DNA of 64,000 nucleotides from an uncultured Succinivibrio sp. (GTDB taxonomy: Bacteria > Pseudomonadota > Gammaproteobacteria > Enterobacterales > Succinivibrionaceae): assembly GCA_902785325.1 (NCBI GenBank), contig CACZXZ010000007.1, forward strand, positions 1 through 64,000, read 5' to 3'. Within the stretch, counting starts at the first letter, position 1; each line of letters opens with the position of its first letter. This document shows positions 34,535 through 41,699 of the stretch, in pieces. The notes beneath the pieces are model-generated. The model saw only the letters and a list, made by a program, of their open reading frames with translations, searched no databases and was not told where the DNA came from. The position numbers and the translations under genes were made by a program.

Positions 34535-35509
34535 ATGAGAACCAAGAAAGAGCAGGATGCTATCAATAAAGCATGTAAGTATCATCCTAAAACCAAACAA
34601 GAATTGATTAAATTAGTTAATGATAAAAGGATTTATTTAGGTAATATAGATACCTCAGCAATTACTGATATGTCAAATCTTTTTTCTATTATCAAGGATA
34701 GCCGTTATATAGAAAACAACCGTGAAGAATTTACAGGCATAGAGGATTGGGACACATCAAACGTGACTAAAATGGATGGAATGTTTGCTTGGTGTAAAAA
34801 GTTTAATCGTCCTCTCAATGACTGGAATGTGAGCAAAGTGTCTAATATGCAAGCTATGTTTTTGAGGTGTTATCGATTTAATCAGGACATATCAAGCTGG
34901 GATGTGAGTTCGGTTACGGATATGAGTAGAATGTTTTTATGGTGTAAATCCTTTAACCAAGATTTAAGTGCTTGGTGTGTTTCTAACGTTAAAGATATGC
35001 ACTCTATGTTTGAAGAATGTTATGAGTTTAATCAACCACTGAATGATTGGAACGTGTCTAACGTTACTAATATGAAAGATATGTTTAACCATTGTTTAGT
35101 CTTTAACCAACCACTGAATGATTGGAATGTAAGCAAAGTGGAAGATATGTCAAGCATGTTTTTAGGTTGTGATAAGTTCAATCAGCCATTGAATAACTGG
35201 GATGTGAGCTCTGTAAAAAATATGGATTCTATGTTTAATAATGCTTGGAACTTCAATCAAGACTTTGAAGGTTGGAATGTAAGAGAAGATTGTTTAACTA
35301 ATGATATTTTTAAACACACGAAGCATTTAGAATTTAAATATTTTTATGAATCTTTTACACAAGATCAAATTTTTAAAAGTGGTAAATCAAACATTGATCC
35401 TCACTTTTTTAGAATGACTAAAGAAGCATTTGAGCGTTACTCTTTGGTTGAATCTTATGGTCCTCTAAATGCAAATAATATTGATAAAAAATCTTTCAGA
35501 AGATCATAA
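34535..35509 (+). CDS. DUF285 repeat protein 15
   Basis: 324 residues: MRTKKEQDAINKACKYHPKT, entry segment, an expanded lead-in (SRYIENNREEFTGIEDW), seven repeats, GWNVRED cap, then a unique 70-residue end closing KKSFRRS. Last DUF285 gene of the island. AAGGA lies 9 bases upstream, right after a terminator, so it may be read only by readthrough or from a local promoter. Confidence 0.8.
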   Translation: MRTKKEQDAINKACKYHPKTKQELIKLVNDKRIYLGNIDTSAITDMSNLFSIIKDSRYIENNREEFTGIEDWDTSNVTKMDGMFAWCKKFNRPLNDWNVSKVSNMQAMFLRCYRFNQDISSWDVSSVTDMSRMFLWCKSFNQDLSAWCVSNVKDMHSMFEECYEFNQPLNDWNVSNVTNMKDMFNHCLVFNQPLNDWNVSKVEDMSSMFLGCDKFNQPLNNWDVSSVKNMDSMFNNAWNFNQDFEGWNVREDCLTNDIFKHTKHLEFKYFYESFTQDQIFKSGKSNIDPHFFRMTKEAFERYSLVESYGPLNANNIDKKSFRRS

Positions 35510-35539
35510 CTAAGTAACTTTTATTTGCTGTTTTAAATT

Positions 35540-35570
35540 TGCTATGACTTAATTGTTATAGCATTTTTTT
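35540..35570 (+). terminator. terminator closing the DUF285 island
   Basis: TGCTATGAC and GTTATAGCA form a 9-bp stem (one G-U) followed by seven or more T. Related to the dispersed TTTGYCATGRCA motif. Confidence 0.75.
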
Positions 35571-35581
35571 TATTAAAATTA

Positions 35582-35610
35582 TTGCGATTTTATATAAAGT
35601 ACACTATAAT
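35582..35610 (+). promoter_or_regulatory. promoter, TTGCGA-17-TATAAT
   Basis: -35 TTGCGA (35582-35587), 17-bp spacer, -10 TATAAT (35605-35610), then ATAGATACAG as in the other promoters of this family. Confidence 0.7.
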
Positions 35611-35644
35611 AGATACAGAAAGTTAAGAGAAAAGTAAGGTATAG

Positions 35645-35701
35645 ATGAATTTTATTGAACTAATTTGGCAAATTTTTAGTTTGATTTTAGGTACATATTG
35701 A
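35645..35701 (+). CDS. 18-residue hydrophobic peptide ORF
   Basis: ATG 35645 encodes MNFIELIWQIFSLILGTY, a hydrophobic peptide. Its stop overlaps the next start (TGATG), so it may be a leader peptide coupling translation or a small membrane peptide. The upstream SD (AAGGTATAG) is weak. Confidence 0.35.
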   Translation: MNFIELIWQIFSLILGTY

Positions 35702-35922
35702 TGATTTTAAGAGAATTACTTAATGCTAATAGTAATCATTTAGCTACTTTAGAAATTAAAGCTTCCGATGATACAGTGTTATTCTCAGGTGTAGCAAGTG
35801 AGATTATTGTAAAAAGAGATCTGCTTCCAAGAGAAGTTATAACTTGGAAAGTTTGTGATGCTAATCGTAGTGCTTCTACTATTAGTTTAATGGTAGTAGT
35901 TGAAGGTACTCGTTTGTTTTAG
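35701..35922 (+). CDS. small accessory protein (M-x-x-KELL-like family, copy 1)
   Basis: 73 residues, starting MILRELLNANSNHLATLEIK and ending with a W-x-V ... LMVVVEG beta segment. Related in length and layout to 38474-38698, 39199-39429 and the broken 35932-36077. No known function. It is translationally coupled to the tiny ORF before it. Confidence 0.6.
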   Translation: MILRELLNANSNHLATLEIKASDDTVLFSGVASEIIVKRDLLPREVITWKVCDANRSASTISLMVVVEGTRLF

Positions 35923-35931
35923 GTTTATTTT

Positions 35932-36077
35932 ATGACTATTAAAGAATTACTTACTCCTTGTGGCGATTACAACAAAGCGAACATAGTTATGGTTTTAAAG
36001 TTATAGAAAAAGAAGATCATATTATGGTTATTTCTGTAATTGATGGTGTAGAAATATTTGAAGTGTTTGGATGGTAG
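35932..36077 (+). pseudogene. frameshifted copy of the small accessory family
   Basis: ATG 35932 opens MTIKELLTPCGDYNKANIV but stops at 36006; the matching C-terminus (YGFKVIEKEDHIMVISVIDG ... EVFGW) continues in another frame to 36077. One indel near 35965-35985 accounts for both. Confidence 0.5.
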
Positions 36078-36081
36078 GACT

Positions 36082-36615
36082 ATGAAACTAAAAGATTTAC
36101 TCGTTACTTACGGTTGTAATTTAAAAATTGATGAAATTTTGATTGCTGATGTTAATGATCTTAAAAATAATGATTTAGCCTTTGATGATTTTCATGATGT
36201 TTCTATTAAGATTCAAAATTGTGTTGATTATGTACATAATTGTTTTGTATGGAGAAAAATAGAAAAATATTCATCTTGTGAAGTGTTTAAAGCTTTTTTG
36301 GAATTTTCTCCAAATTCTAGAAATATTTTATATCTTTTACTCAATCTTAATGAGGTATTACCTTCAATTAAAGAGTTAATTAGTACTATCAAAGTGTCCT
36401 ATCATGAAAAGCAAAGTAAGCTTGTTGATCTAAATGATGAATTTGAAATTAGAGTTTATGATGCTAATAATTATCAACTAATTGGTTTTATTAGAAATAG
36501 TGTTTGTTTAGGAAGTAATGCAGACTTTTTATTAGGCTTGAAGGCTGTTCACTATGAATTAGCTTACAATCCAAATGGTCAACTTGTGGCTGTAAATTTT
36601 TATGTAAAGTGTTAA
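36082..36615 (+). CDS. hypothetical protein with MKLKDLL start
   Basis: 177 residues. The N-terminus MKLKDLLVTYGCNLKIDEI resembles the small-family start, but the protein is longer, with a helical middle and a beta-looking end (YDANNYQLIGFIRNSVCLG). No family recognised. ATG 36082 lies 4 bases after the broken copy; a longer GTG/TTG start is less likely. Confidence 0.55.
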   Translation: MKLKDLLVTYGCNLKIDEILIADVNDLKNNDLAFDDFHDVSIKIQNCVDYVHNCFVWRKIEKYSSCEVFKAFLEFSPNSRNILYLLLNLNEVLPSIKELISTIKVSYHEKQSKLVDLNDEFEIRVYDANNYQLIGFIRNSVCLGSNADFLLGLKAVHYELAYNPNGQLVAVNFYVKC

Positions 36616-36660
36616 AAATATGATGTTTTTTTTATTGAAGTTTCAGTGTAAAAATAGCAA

Positions 36661-36903
36661 ATGTTAGTTAAAGAGTTAATTGCTAAAGCTAGGCTGAATG
36701 AGGAAAAACTAGGATTTAAATTCACTTTTTTAAGTGTATATAAGTCTATCCCTTTCAACAGCAAAAGAAAGAAATGGCAATCTGTAACGGTATATAGTGG
36801 TGATCTTAATTCAATTCCAAAAGCTGTTTTAGAGTTAGAAGGTAAATCAGTTAAAACTATTGAGGATTTAATTTATATCAATCTTGGTAAGTGTGTAGCT
36901 TAA
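36661..36903 (+). CDS. small hypothetical protein
   Basis: 80 residues, basic, starting MLVKELIAKARLNEEKLGFK, with a Lys/Arg-rich KSIPFNSKRKKWQSVTVYSG centre. No SD is obvious. No family recognised. Confidence 0.5.
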   Translation: MLVKELIAKARLNEEKLGFKFTFLSVYKSIPFNSKRKKWQSVTVYSGDLNSIPKAVLELEGKSVKTIEDLIYINLGKCVA

Positions 36904-36922
36904 ATTTTTATTGGAGAAAAAA

Positions 36923-37123
36923 ATGACAATTTATGAAGCTTCAGTTAAATATCAAATTCCGTATGGAAAACTTCGTAATGTTTACATGATGATGTATTCT
37001 TTAGAGGAAGCTGTGGAAGTATGTCTTAATAGCAATAAGTATCTTAACATCTTCAAATCTAAGGTTAATGTGCGCAAAGAGCAAGTTAAACATGTGTTAC
37101 CTCGTCAAACTAAAGCTATGTAA
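36923..37123 (+). CDS. small HTH-like protein
   Basis: 66 residues: TIYEASVKYQIPYGKLRNVY followed by MMYSLEEAVEVCL suggests a compact helical, possibly helix-turn-helix, fold with a basic end (KEQVKHVLPRQTKAM). ATG 36923 lies 6 bases after GGAGAA. Function uncertain. Confidence 0.5.
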   Translation: MTIYEASVKYQIPYGKLRNVYMMMYSLEEAVEVCLNSNKYLNIFKSKVNVRKEQVKHVLPRQTKAM

Positions 37124-37138
37124 TTTTAAGGAGTAGAT

Positions 37139-37396
37139 ATGTCTTATAACGAGCTTTACAAGTTATTGAATGAACAAGTAGTTAAGTGCGATTTATTAGC
37201 TATATTAGCTGGTTACAGTCTTTACTTAGATCAATGTATTGATGATCAGATGGATCGTTTTAGTTGGTCTAACAATGTTGAAGAAAAAGCTTTAGCTGAG
37301 AAGATTAGACAAAGGCTTTACGACATCCAACAGGATGTAGATTTATGTATCAATGCTTTATCTGAGCAAACAGTCAAAAATTTTGAAAAAGAGTAA
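37139..37396 (+). CDS. small helical protein
   Basis: 85 residues, acidic and helical (LNEQVVKCDLLAILAGYSLY). AAGGAG lies 8 bases before the start. No family recognised. Followed after 6 bases by another small helical protein. Confidence 0.55.
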   Translation: MSYNELYKLLNEQVVKCDLLAILAGYSLYLDQCIDDQMDRFSWSNNVEEKALAEKIRQRLYDIQQDVDLCINALSEQTVKNFEKE

Positions 37397-37402
37397 TTAG
37401 TT

Positions 37403-37594
37403 ATGGAAGTAAATGCGATTAAAGATGCGATTAAAGTATTAATTGACAGATACATAAACTTAAATGAATCTTTATATAAAGAGCTTTTAAAATATAAGAA
37501 AGATAGTCCTAAGTTTAATCTTACATTAGGTCAAATTGCATCAATTCAATGCTTTTTAATCGAGTTAGATGTTTTAAATAGTATGTTGAAATAG
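37403..37594 (+). CDS. small helical protein
   Basis: 63 residues, helical (AIKDAIKVLIDRYINLNESL), no family recognised. Lies between two operon genes with short gaps. Confidence 0.5.
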   Translation: MEVNAIKDAIKVLIDRYINLNESLYKELLKYKKDSPKFNLTLGQIASIQCFLIELDVLNSMLK

Positions 37595-37603
37595 GAGTTT
37601 TAG

Positions 37604-37936
37604 ATGAAGTTTTTAAAATTATGCTCTTTAGGATTAGTAATGTTATTTAGCTGTGTTAGTGCTCAGGCTGATAAGTTAGATCTTGTTGCTCCTTATGTAA
37701 GACAAATCAATTCTTATCCTATGAAGTATTACAACACTTTAACTTGTCAGATGACATTTGATTACGATGCCAAAGAGCACGGTAGTCTTACTAATTACTT
37801 GAATATATTAAGTAAAAAATGTAGTGAACTTAATGGTAATATCAAACTTGGTGATGCAATTAGCTTTTCTATTGTAGATCGTATAGGTATGTTTGATTCT
37901 CTAATTACTTTAGTGTTAGAAGTTAAATTGGATTAA
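37604..37936 (+). CDS. secreted or periplasmic small protein
   Basis: 110 residues with a clear Sec signal peptide: MKFLKLCSLGLVMLFSCVSA then QADK (cleavage probably after AQA). The mature part has two Cys spaced for a disulfide (LTCQMTF ... KKCSELN). One of the few exported proteins in the window. TAGGAG precedes the ATG. Confidence 0.65.
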   Translation: MKFLKLCSLGLVMLFSCVSAQADKLDLVAPYVRQINSYPMKYYNTLTCQMTFDYDAKEHGSLTNYLNILSKKCSELNGNIKLGDAISFSIVDRIGMFDSLITLVLEVKLD

Positions 37937-37948
37937 GAAGTGATAGTG

Positions 37949-37960
37949 TTTGTCATGACA
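37949..37960 (+). repeat. perfect palindrome copy TTTGTCATGACA
   Basis: The only copy carrying the full palindrome TGTCATGACA, lying between a gene end and the following promoter. Confidence 0.45.
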
Positions 37961-37979
37961 TTTATTTTTTAAAATATTG

Positions 37980-38007
37980 TTGTAAATCTACTATAATGTA
38001 CTATAAT
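37980..38007 (+). promoter_or_regulatory. promoter, TTGTAA-16-TATAAT
   Basis: Nearly identical to 1206-1233, including the stretch from ATCTA through AGAAATAGG. Here the next bases run straight into codon 7 of the following gene. Confidence 0.65.
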
Positions 38008-38020
38008 AGAAATAGGACAA

Positions 38021-38312
38021 GCCAAATGGTTGGAATGAGCCTTTAAATCAAATGACTGAGGATGAATGGAAAGAGTATTTTCGCTTGCGTGAAGAGTTAG
38101 ATGTGGAATATTCTAAGGAAGATATGATTGTTTCTTTGAATAAAGTTAATCAACTCTTAGCCTCCCATAATGAAAAAGAAGCTTATGTTTTAATGAAAAA
38201 GATTCCAATGTTTTCAAGACAAGCTTACAAAAGTAAAAAGTGTTTAGGAATTAAATCTGTAATGAATTTTAATTTATCCCAAGCAAAGAAGGCATATCCT
38301 AATGAGTTCTAA
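38021..38312 (+). pseudogene. 5'-deleted copy 2 of the KPNGWNEPLN family
   Basis: The frame carries KPNGWNEPLNQMTEDEWKEY and ends YPNEF like copies 1 and 3, but the SD, start codon and first six codons are missing: promoter sequence ends at ATAGGA and coding sequence begins at AAGCCAAAT. An internal ATG at 38052 could start an 86-residue product but has no SD. A deletion of roughly 30-35 bases relative to copy 1 explains it. Confidence 0.6.
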
Positions 38313-38437
38313 TTATTTAGATGAACAGGATAAAATTGAACAATTTAATTCTCTTGTATCTTTTGAACGAGCAAATTCGTTCTATTGAAGTTAAAGATGG
38401 TTTTATTCTGATTTTTTTAACTACTGTTGATGAATAA
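38299..38437 (+). pseudogene. remnant region of two gene families
   Basis: ATG 38299 opens a 28-residue frame (LDEQDKIEQFNSLVS) resembling the start of 1568-2488, then stops. Another frame from ATG 38321 ends in IRSIEVKDGFILIFLTTVDE, like the C-terminus of the small accessory family. Probably a decayed fusion of the two. Confidence 0.4.
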
Positions 38438-38473
38438 AGTTGAGTGAGATTTAATTTTAAAGGAGATTTTTAT

Positions 38474-38698
38474 ATGACTGTAAAAGATCTTTTAATGGCT
38501 AATTGTTCCGATGTTGTTAGTGTAAAGTTATTTGAGCCTGCTGGTCCAAATGGTGAAAAGGGAAAGTTACTATGTGAAAGTAACGGCTCTAAGTATGACT
38601 TTGAAAAGTTTTTTAATTGGGAAGTACATGTATGGGAAATGTATGGTGATCATTCTACTGGTTTAAAGTTGGATGTGGTAGCTTGGTACAATGAGTAA
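38474..38698 (+). CDS. small accessory protein (MxxKDLL family, copy 2)
   Basis: 74 residues: MTVKDLLMANCSDVVSVKLF, then a WEVHVWEMYGDHSTGLKLDV end. Same layout as 35701-35922 and 39199-39429. AGGAGA lies 7 bases upstream of ATG 38474. Overlaps the next gene by 8 bases. Confidence 0.6.
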   Translation: MTVKDLLMANCSDVVSVKLFEPAGPNGEKGKLLCESNGSKYDFEKFFNWEVHVWEMYGDHSTGLKLDVVAWYNE

Positions 38699-39167
38699 TT
38701 CTTTTGATCTTAAAGCATATCTTGACTTTGAATTGGCAGGTGAGAAAGAGTTAGAAAGTAAGCATTACGCTAATAATATTCGTAATTTTGTTAAGATTTT
38801 TGAACTTACAACTTGGGATTGCTCAGTAAATTTAGTAAATATCATAGATAGTTTTAACTTAATGTTCTATAAAGCTTCTGATCAAGCTAAATTTGCTGGC
38901 TTTGCTAAAAATAGTGATTATTTTGATCATCTTAGAAAGTTTAAATCATCAAAATATGGTTGTGATTTCTTAGTAAATATGCCTTATGTGCGTTCTGCTG
39001 ATTATTTACCAATTTTAAAATCTGAGCTTTCATTAAAGGTTGGAGCTGTGATTATTGAACCAAATAAATCATTACGCAATAGTCTTGCTTATATGCAAAT
39101 TTTTGCTCCTAGTAAGGTTATAAATAGTAATAATTTTAAGCAGGACTTAAAGCTCTATTTAGCATAA
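38691..39167 (+). CDS. hypothetical protein
   Basis: 158 residues, starting MSNSFDLKAYLDFELAGEKE. No family recognised, no export signal. Translationally coupled to the small protein before it. Confidence 0.55.
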   Translation: MSNSFDLKAYLDFELAGEKELESKHYANNIRNFVKIFELTTWDCSVNLVNIIDSFNLMFYKASDQAKFAGFAKNSDYFDHLRKFKSSKYGCDFLVNMPYVRSADYLPILKSELSLKVGAVIIEPNKSLRNSLAYMQIFAPSKVINSNNFKQDLKLYLA

Positions 39168-39172
39168 GTTAA

Positions 39173-39184
39173 TTTGTCACGACA
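39173..39184 (+). repeat. dispersed palindromic motif TTTGTCACGACA
   Basis: Variant copy of the dispersed motif, 2 bases before an AAGGAG ribosome-binding site. Confidence 0.4.
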
Positions 39185-39198
39185 TAAGGAGTAAAAGA

Positions 39199-39429
39199 GT
39201 GAAATTAAATTCTTTAATTAAATCAAATGTTAACCCTGTTAACATGATTAAAGTCCAATTTAATGATCCTTCAAGTGCATCAGGTTATTTTGATGCTTAT
39301 GAAGGGGAGCTTAAAAATCTTTCAGCACATTATAAAAATCTTAAAGTTATTAATTGGTATGTAAAAGAGGTAGTAAATGCTTCTGCTACGGATGTGTGGT
39401 TAGTTGTTGAATTAAAGGAGAAATTGTAG
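39199..39429 (+). CDS. small accessory protein (copy 3), GTG start
   Basis: 76 residues starting at GTG 39199, 9 bases after AAGGAG: MKLNSLIKSNVNPVNMIKVQ, ending NWYVKEVVNASATDVWLVVE, the W-x-V ... VVE layout of its relatives. No known function. Confidence 0.6.
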   Translation: MKLNSLIKSNVNPVNMIKVQFNDPSSASGYFDAYEGELKNLSAHYKNLKVINWYVKEVVNASATDVWLVVELKEKL

Positions 39430-39469
39430 TTTAAATTTTGATTTTTTTTACTTAAATTTATTTATTGGG

Positions 39470-39562
39470 ATGGGTAAATTTAGAGTCGAGATCGTTAATA
39501 CAAGTGCAGTAGTAATTACTGTAATTGGTTTTCTTAGCTGGTGTTATGTAATGTTGCATTAA
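39470..39562 (+). CDS. small single-span membrane peptide
   Basis: ATG 39470 encodes 30 residues: a charged start MGKFRVEIVNT then the hydrophobic SAVVITVIGFLSWCYVMLH. The upstream TTGGG is a poor SD. Plausible small membrane protein ahead of another membrane protein gene, but weakly supported. Confidence 0.35.
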   Translation: MGKFRVEIVNTSAVVITVIGFLSWCYVMLH

Positions 39563-39584
39563 ATTTAATGGGTGGAGAATTAAA

Positions 39585-40067
39585 ATGGAAATAAAAGAAA
39601 ATGAAGTTACTCATGATCCTGTAAAAGTAGAGAAAGAACATGTCATGCGTGTTAACGCTAAAGATCCTATAATTGTTCAGATGTTATATGAGTTAAAGTT
39701 TATTAAGCATCATCTTGAATTTCAGAATAGTTTAATTCAAGATCATCATAACGCTTTAATTAAGAAAATTGATAAATTTATTATCATTTTCTGTGCCTTT
39801 ATGGTAATGCTTTTTGCTGTATTTGCGTTATTTTTTGCAAATGGACCTCAACAAACAGTCAAGCCAACTTCTACTGTGGTTCATAGGGCGATTAAAAATC
39901 AAAAGAAAGTTGATGATGGAATCATAGGCACAGGTGTAATTTATCAGGATCTACCTGATTTTGAGGCTGTCGATGGCTCAGGAAAAACTTCTTTAGTTGA
40001 AATAGATAAAGAAGATAAAGAACATGAATATCGTCCTAAGTTAAATCTCAATCAAAACTCTAGATAA
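39585..40067 (+). CDS. single-span membrane protein
   Basis: 160 residues: a helical cytoplasmic part (residues 1-65), one membrane span near 66-88 (FIIIFCAFMVMLFAVFALFF), then a polar 70-residue tail ending NQNSR. No family recognised. Shape resembles conjugation accessory or exclusion proteins; function unknown. TGGAG precedes the ATG. Confidence 0.6.
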   Translation: MEIKENEVTHDPVKVEKEHVMRVNAKDPIIVQMLYELKFIKHHLEFQNSLIQDHHNALIKKIDKFIIIFCAFMVMLFAVFALFFANGPQQTVKPTSTVVHRAIKNQKKVDDGIIGTGVIYQDLPDFEAVDGSGKTSLVEIDKEDKEHEYRPKLNLNQNSR

Positions 40068-40114
40068 GCTAATTTATTTTAATGAACTCTCGTCTAATGG
40101 TTTTAGATTGGAGT

Positions 40115-40142
40115 TTGTTTATTCTGTAAAATGTACTATAAT
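40115..40142 (+). promoter_or_regulatory. promoter, TTGTTT-16-TATAAT
   Basis: Third copy of the ATGTACTATAATAGA promoter family, upstream of copy 3 of the KPNGWNEPLN module. Confidence 0.65.
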
Positions 40143-40174
40143 AGATATAGGTAAGGAATTTTAGGAGAACAACT

Positions 40175-40486
40175 ATGACTGATATGAATCACAAGCCAAA
40201 CGGTTGGAACGAACCTTTGAATCGTATGACTGACGAAGAATGGAAAGAGTATTTTCGTTTAAGAAAAGAGCTGGATGTAGAGATGACTGAGGAAGAATTG
40301 AATAAACTTTCAGAACAAATTTCTACTTGTTTAAAAAATAATGATGATAACAGTGCCTTTGAACTTATGAATAAAATTCCTTTAGGAGCTCACTATGCTT
40401 ATGGATTAAAGCTTGGATTAGGATTAAAAGCTGTGGCTGATGCAAATTTATCTTTAGCAAGAAAGGTATATCCTAATGAATTTTAA
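40175..40486 (+). CDS. conserved small accessory protein (KPNGWNEPLN family, copy 3)
   Basis: 103 residues: MTDMNHKPNGWNEPLNRMTD, the EEWKEYFRLRKELDVEM block, ending YPNEF. Close to copy 1 (1267-1578) and in the same module: same promoter type, same SD spacing and the same 11-base overlap with the next gene. Function unknown. Confidence 0.75.
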   Translation: MTDMNHKPNGWNEPLNRMTDEEWKEYFRLRKELDVEMTEEELNKLSEQISTCLKNNDDNSAFELMNKIPLGAHYAYGLKLGLGLKAVADANLSLARKVYPNEF

Positions 40487-41441
40487 ACAATTTAGAGCTA
40501 TATCAAACTTTTGTGTTAATACAGTAATAGTTAAAAATACTTTTGTAACCAAAAGAGCAAGACAATTTTTTTTTAATCATTTTAATAATTATAAAAATGA
40601 TTTCTTTAATATGCTTTCATCTGATTATTTGCTATGTAATGCGTTTAATGATGCTTATTTAATGATTAATCCTAAACATCATTTTAATGAATATTTAAAA
40701 GATTACGCTGAAAGGTATCAAGATGCTGTTAGTTGTACTAAAGATTTAAATGAAGTTTTAAATGTTCGTAAATATCGTTTAATCAATGATAGTTATTACA
40801 GTAATTTTCTTGCTAATGGAAGTTATGATAAAAAAGACTTTGATACTTTTGGTCTGCTAAAAACAGAGCCTGTTAGAGAGTTTATTGATTTACAAAAAGA
40901 TTGGTATGAAACAAGTCAATTAGATCTTATTGATGATTATGAATTTTCTTCAGGTAAAAATGCTAAAGGCTTAATCTTACTTTATGATTATCGTAAGAAT
41001 TTATTAAATCAAGCTACTGACTTATATCTTGGAAAGCAATTTGATTATATGGAGTTATTAAGCTCCAAAAGAGAAACTAAAAACTTTCAATTCGTAATAG
41101 ATTATTTAATCAAGAAAGAAAACTCATTTAAAGATTGTGAATACATAATAAATTTAGCTTTAAAAGGTCTGTTAAGACGTAGAGATGTTAATGATTTACA
41201 TGAAAATCTAGTAAATGATTTTGAATTATTAAATACAAATTCTGTATGCCATGATAAAGAAAATTATGTACTTTTAAATGATAATGGTGAGCCTATTGAC
41301 GATTTTAAAATTGCTAATTTTGAGAAGAACTGTAAATTCTTTTATAAAGAACTTTTAGCTTTAAAGAATAAAAAAGAACACAGTCAAAATAATGGTAGAT
41401 CCTATTTCTTCATTTTAGTGATATGTATGCTTTGTGCGTAA
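40476..41441 (+). CDS. hypothetical protein, second gene of duplicated module
   Basis: 321 residues, paralogue of 1568-2488 (shared LYLGKQFDYME block and central region). It ends in a hydrophobic stretch (SYFFILVICMLCA) absent from the paralogue, which may be a short C-terminal membrane anchor or the result of a changed 3' end. Function unknown. Confidence 0.65.
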   Translation: MNFKQFRAISNFCVNTVIVKNTFVTKRARQFFFNHFNNYKNDFFNMLSSDYLLCNAFNDAYLMINPKHHFNEYLKDYAERYQDAVSCTKDLNEVLNVRKYRLINDSYYSNFLANGSYDKKDFDTFGLLKTEPVREFIDLQKDWYETSQLDLIDDYEFSSGKNAKGLILLYDYRKNLLNQATDLYLGKQFDYMELLSSKRETKNFQFVIDYLIKKENSFKDCEYIINLALKGLLRRRDVNDLHENLVNDFELLNTNSVCHDKENYVLLNDNGEPIDDFKIANFEKNCKFFYKELLALKNKKEHSQNNGRSYFFILVICMLCA

Positions 41442-41506
41442 GTTTAAAGTATTTTTAATTTAATGTAGTATCATTGAATTAGATTAGTTTTTTTTGGAGT
41501 TATAAC

Positions 41507-41699
41507 ATGGCTTCTACTTTAAAACATACAATCGAGCAAACTCAGATTTTAATTGATCTTCTTAATGAAGATCTTATTTATAATGAAGAGCATAGATTGT
41601 TTAATGCTGTGGATTTAACAGCCAAAAAAACTTAATTATTTTCAACAAGTAAAGTCTTATTTACTTAAATTACAATCTTTAGAAGAGGAAATTAAATGA
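41507..41699 (+). pseudogene. small helical protein, frameshifted at A7
   Basis: ATG 41507 (TTGGAG upstream) encodes MASTLKHTIEQTQILIDLLN and on to a stop at 41633. With one A fewer in the run 41624-41630 the frame continues KLNYFQQVKSYLLKLQSLEE to a stop that overlaps the next ATG (ATGA), a normal coupled arrangement. The full product would be about 63 residues, helical. Confidence 0.55.

Noticed and set aside
3563..35509. Mycoplasma or Spiroplasma origin suggested by DUF285 repeats and AT content
   Set aside because: TGA is used as a real stop many times, and the window carries an outer-membrane inverse autotransporter, so the host is Gram-negative with the standard code.
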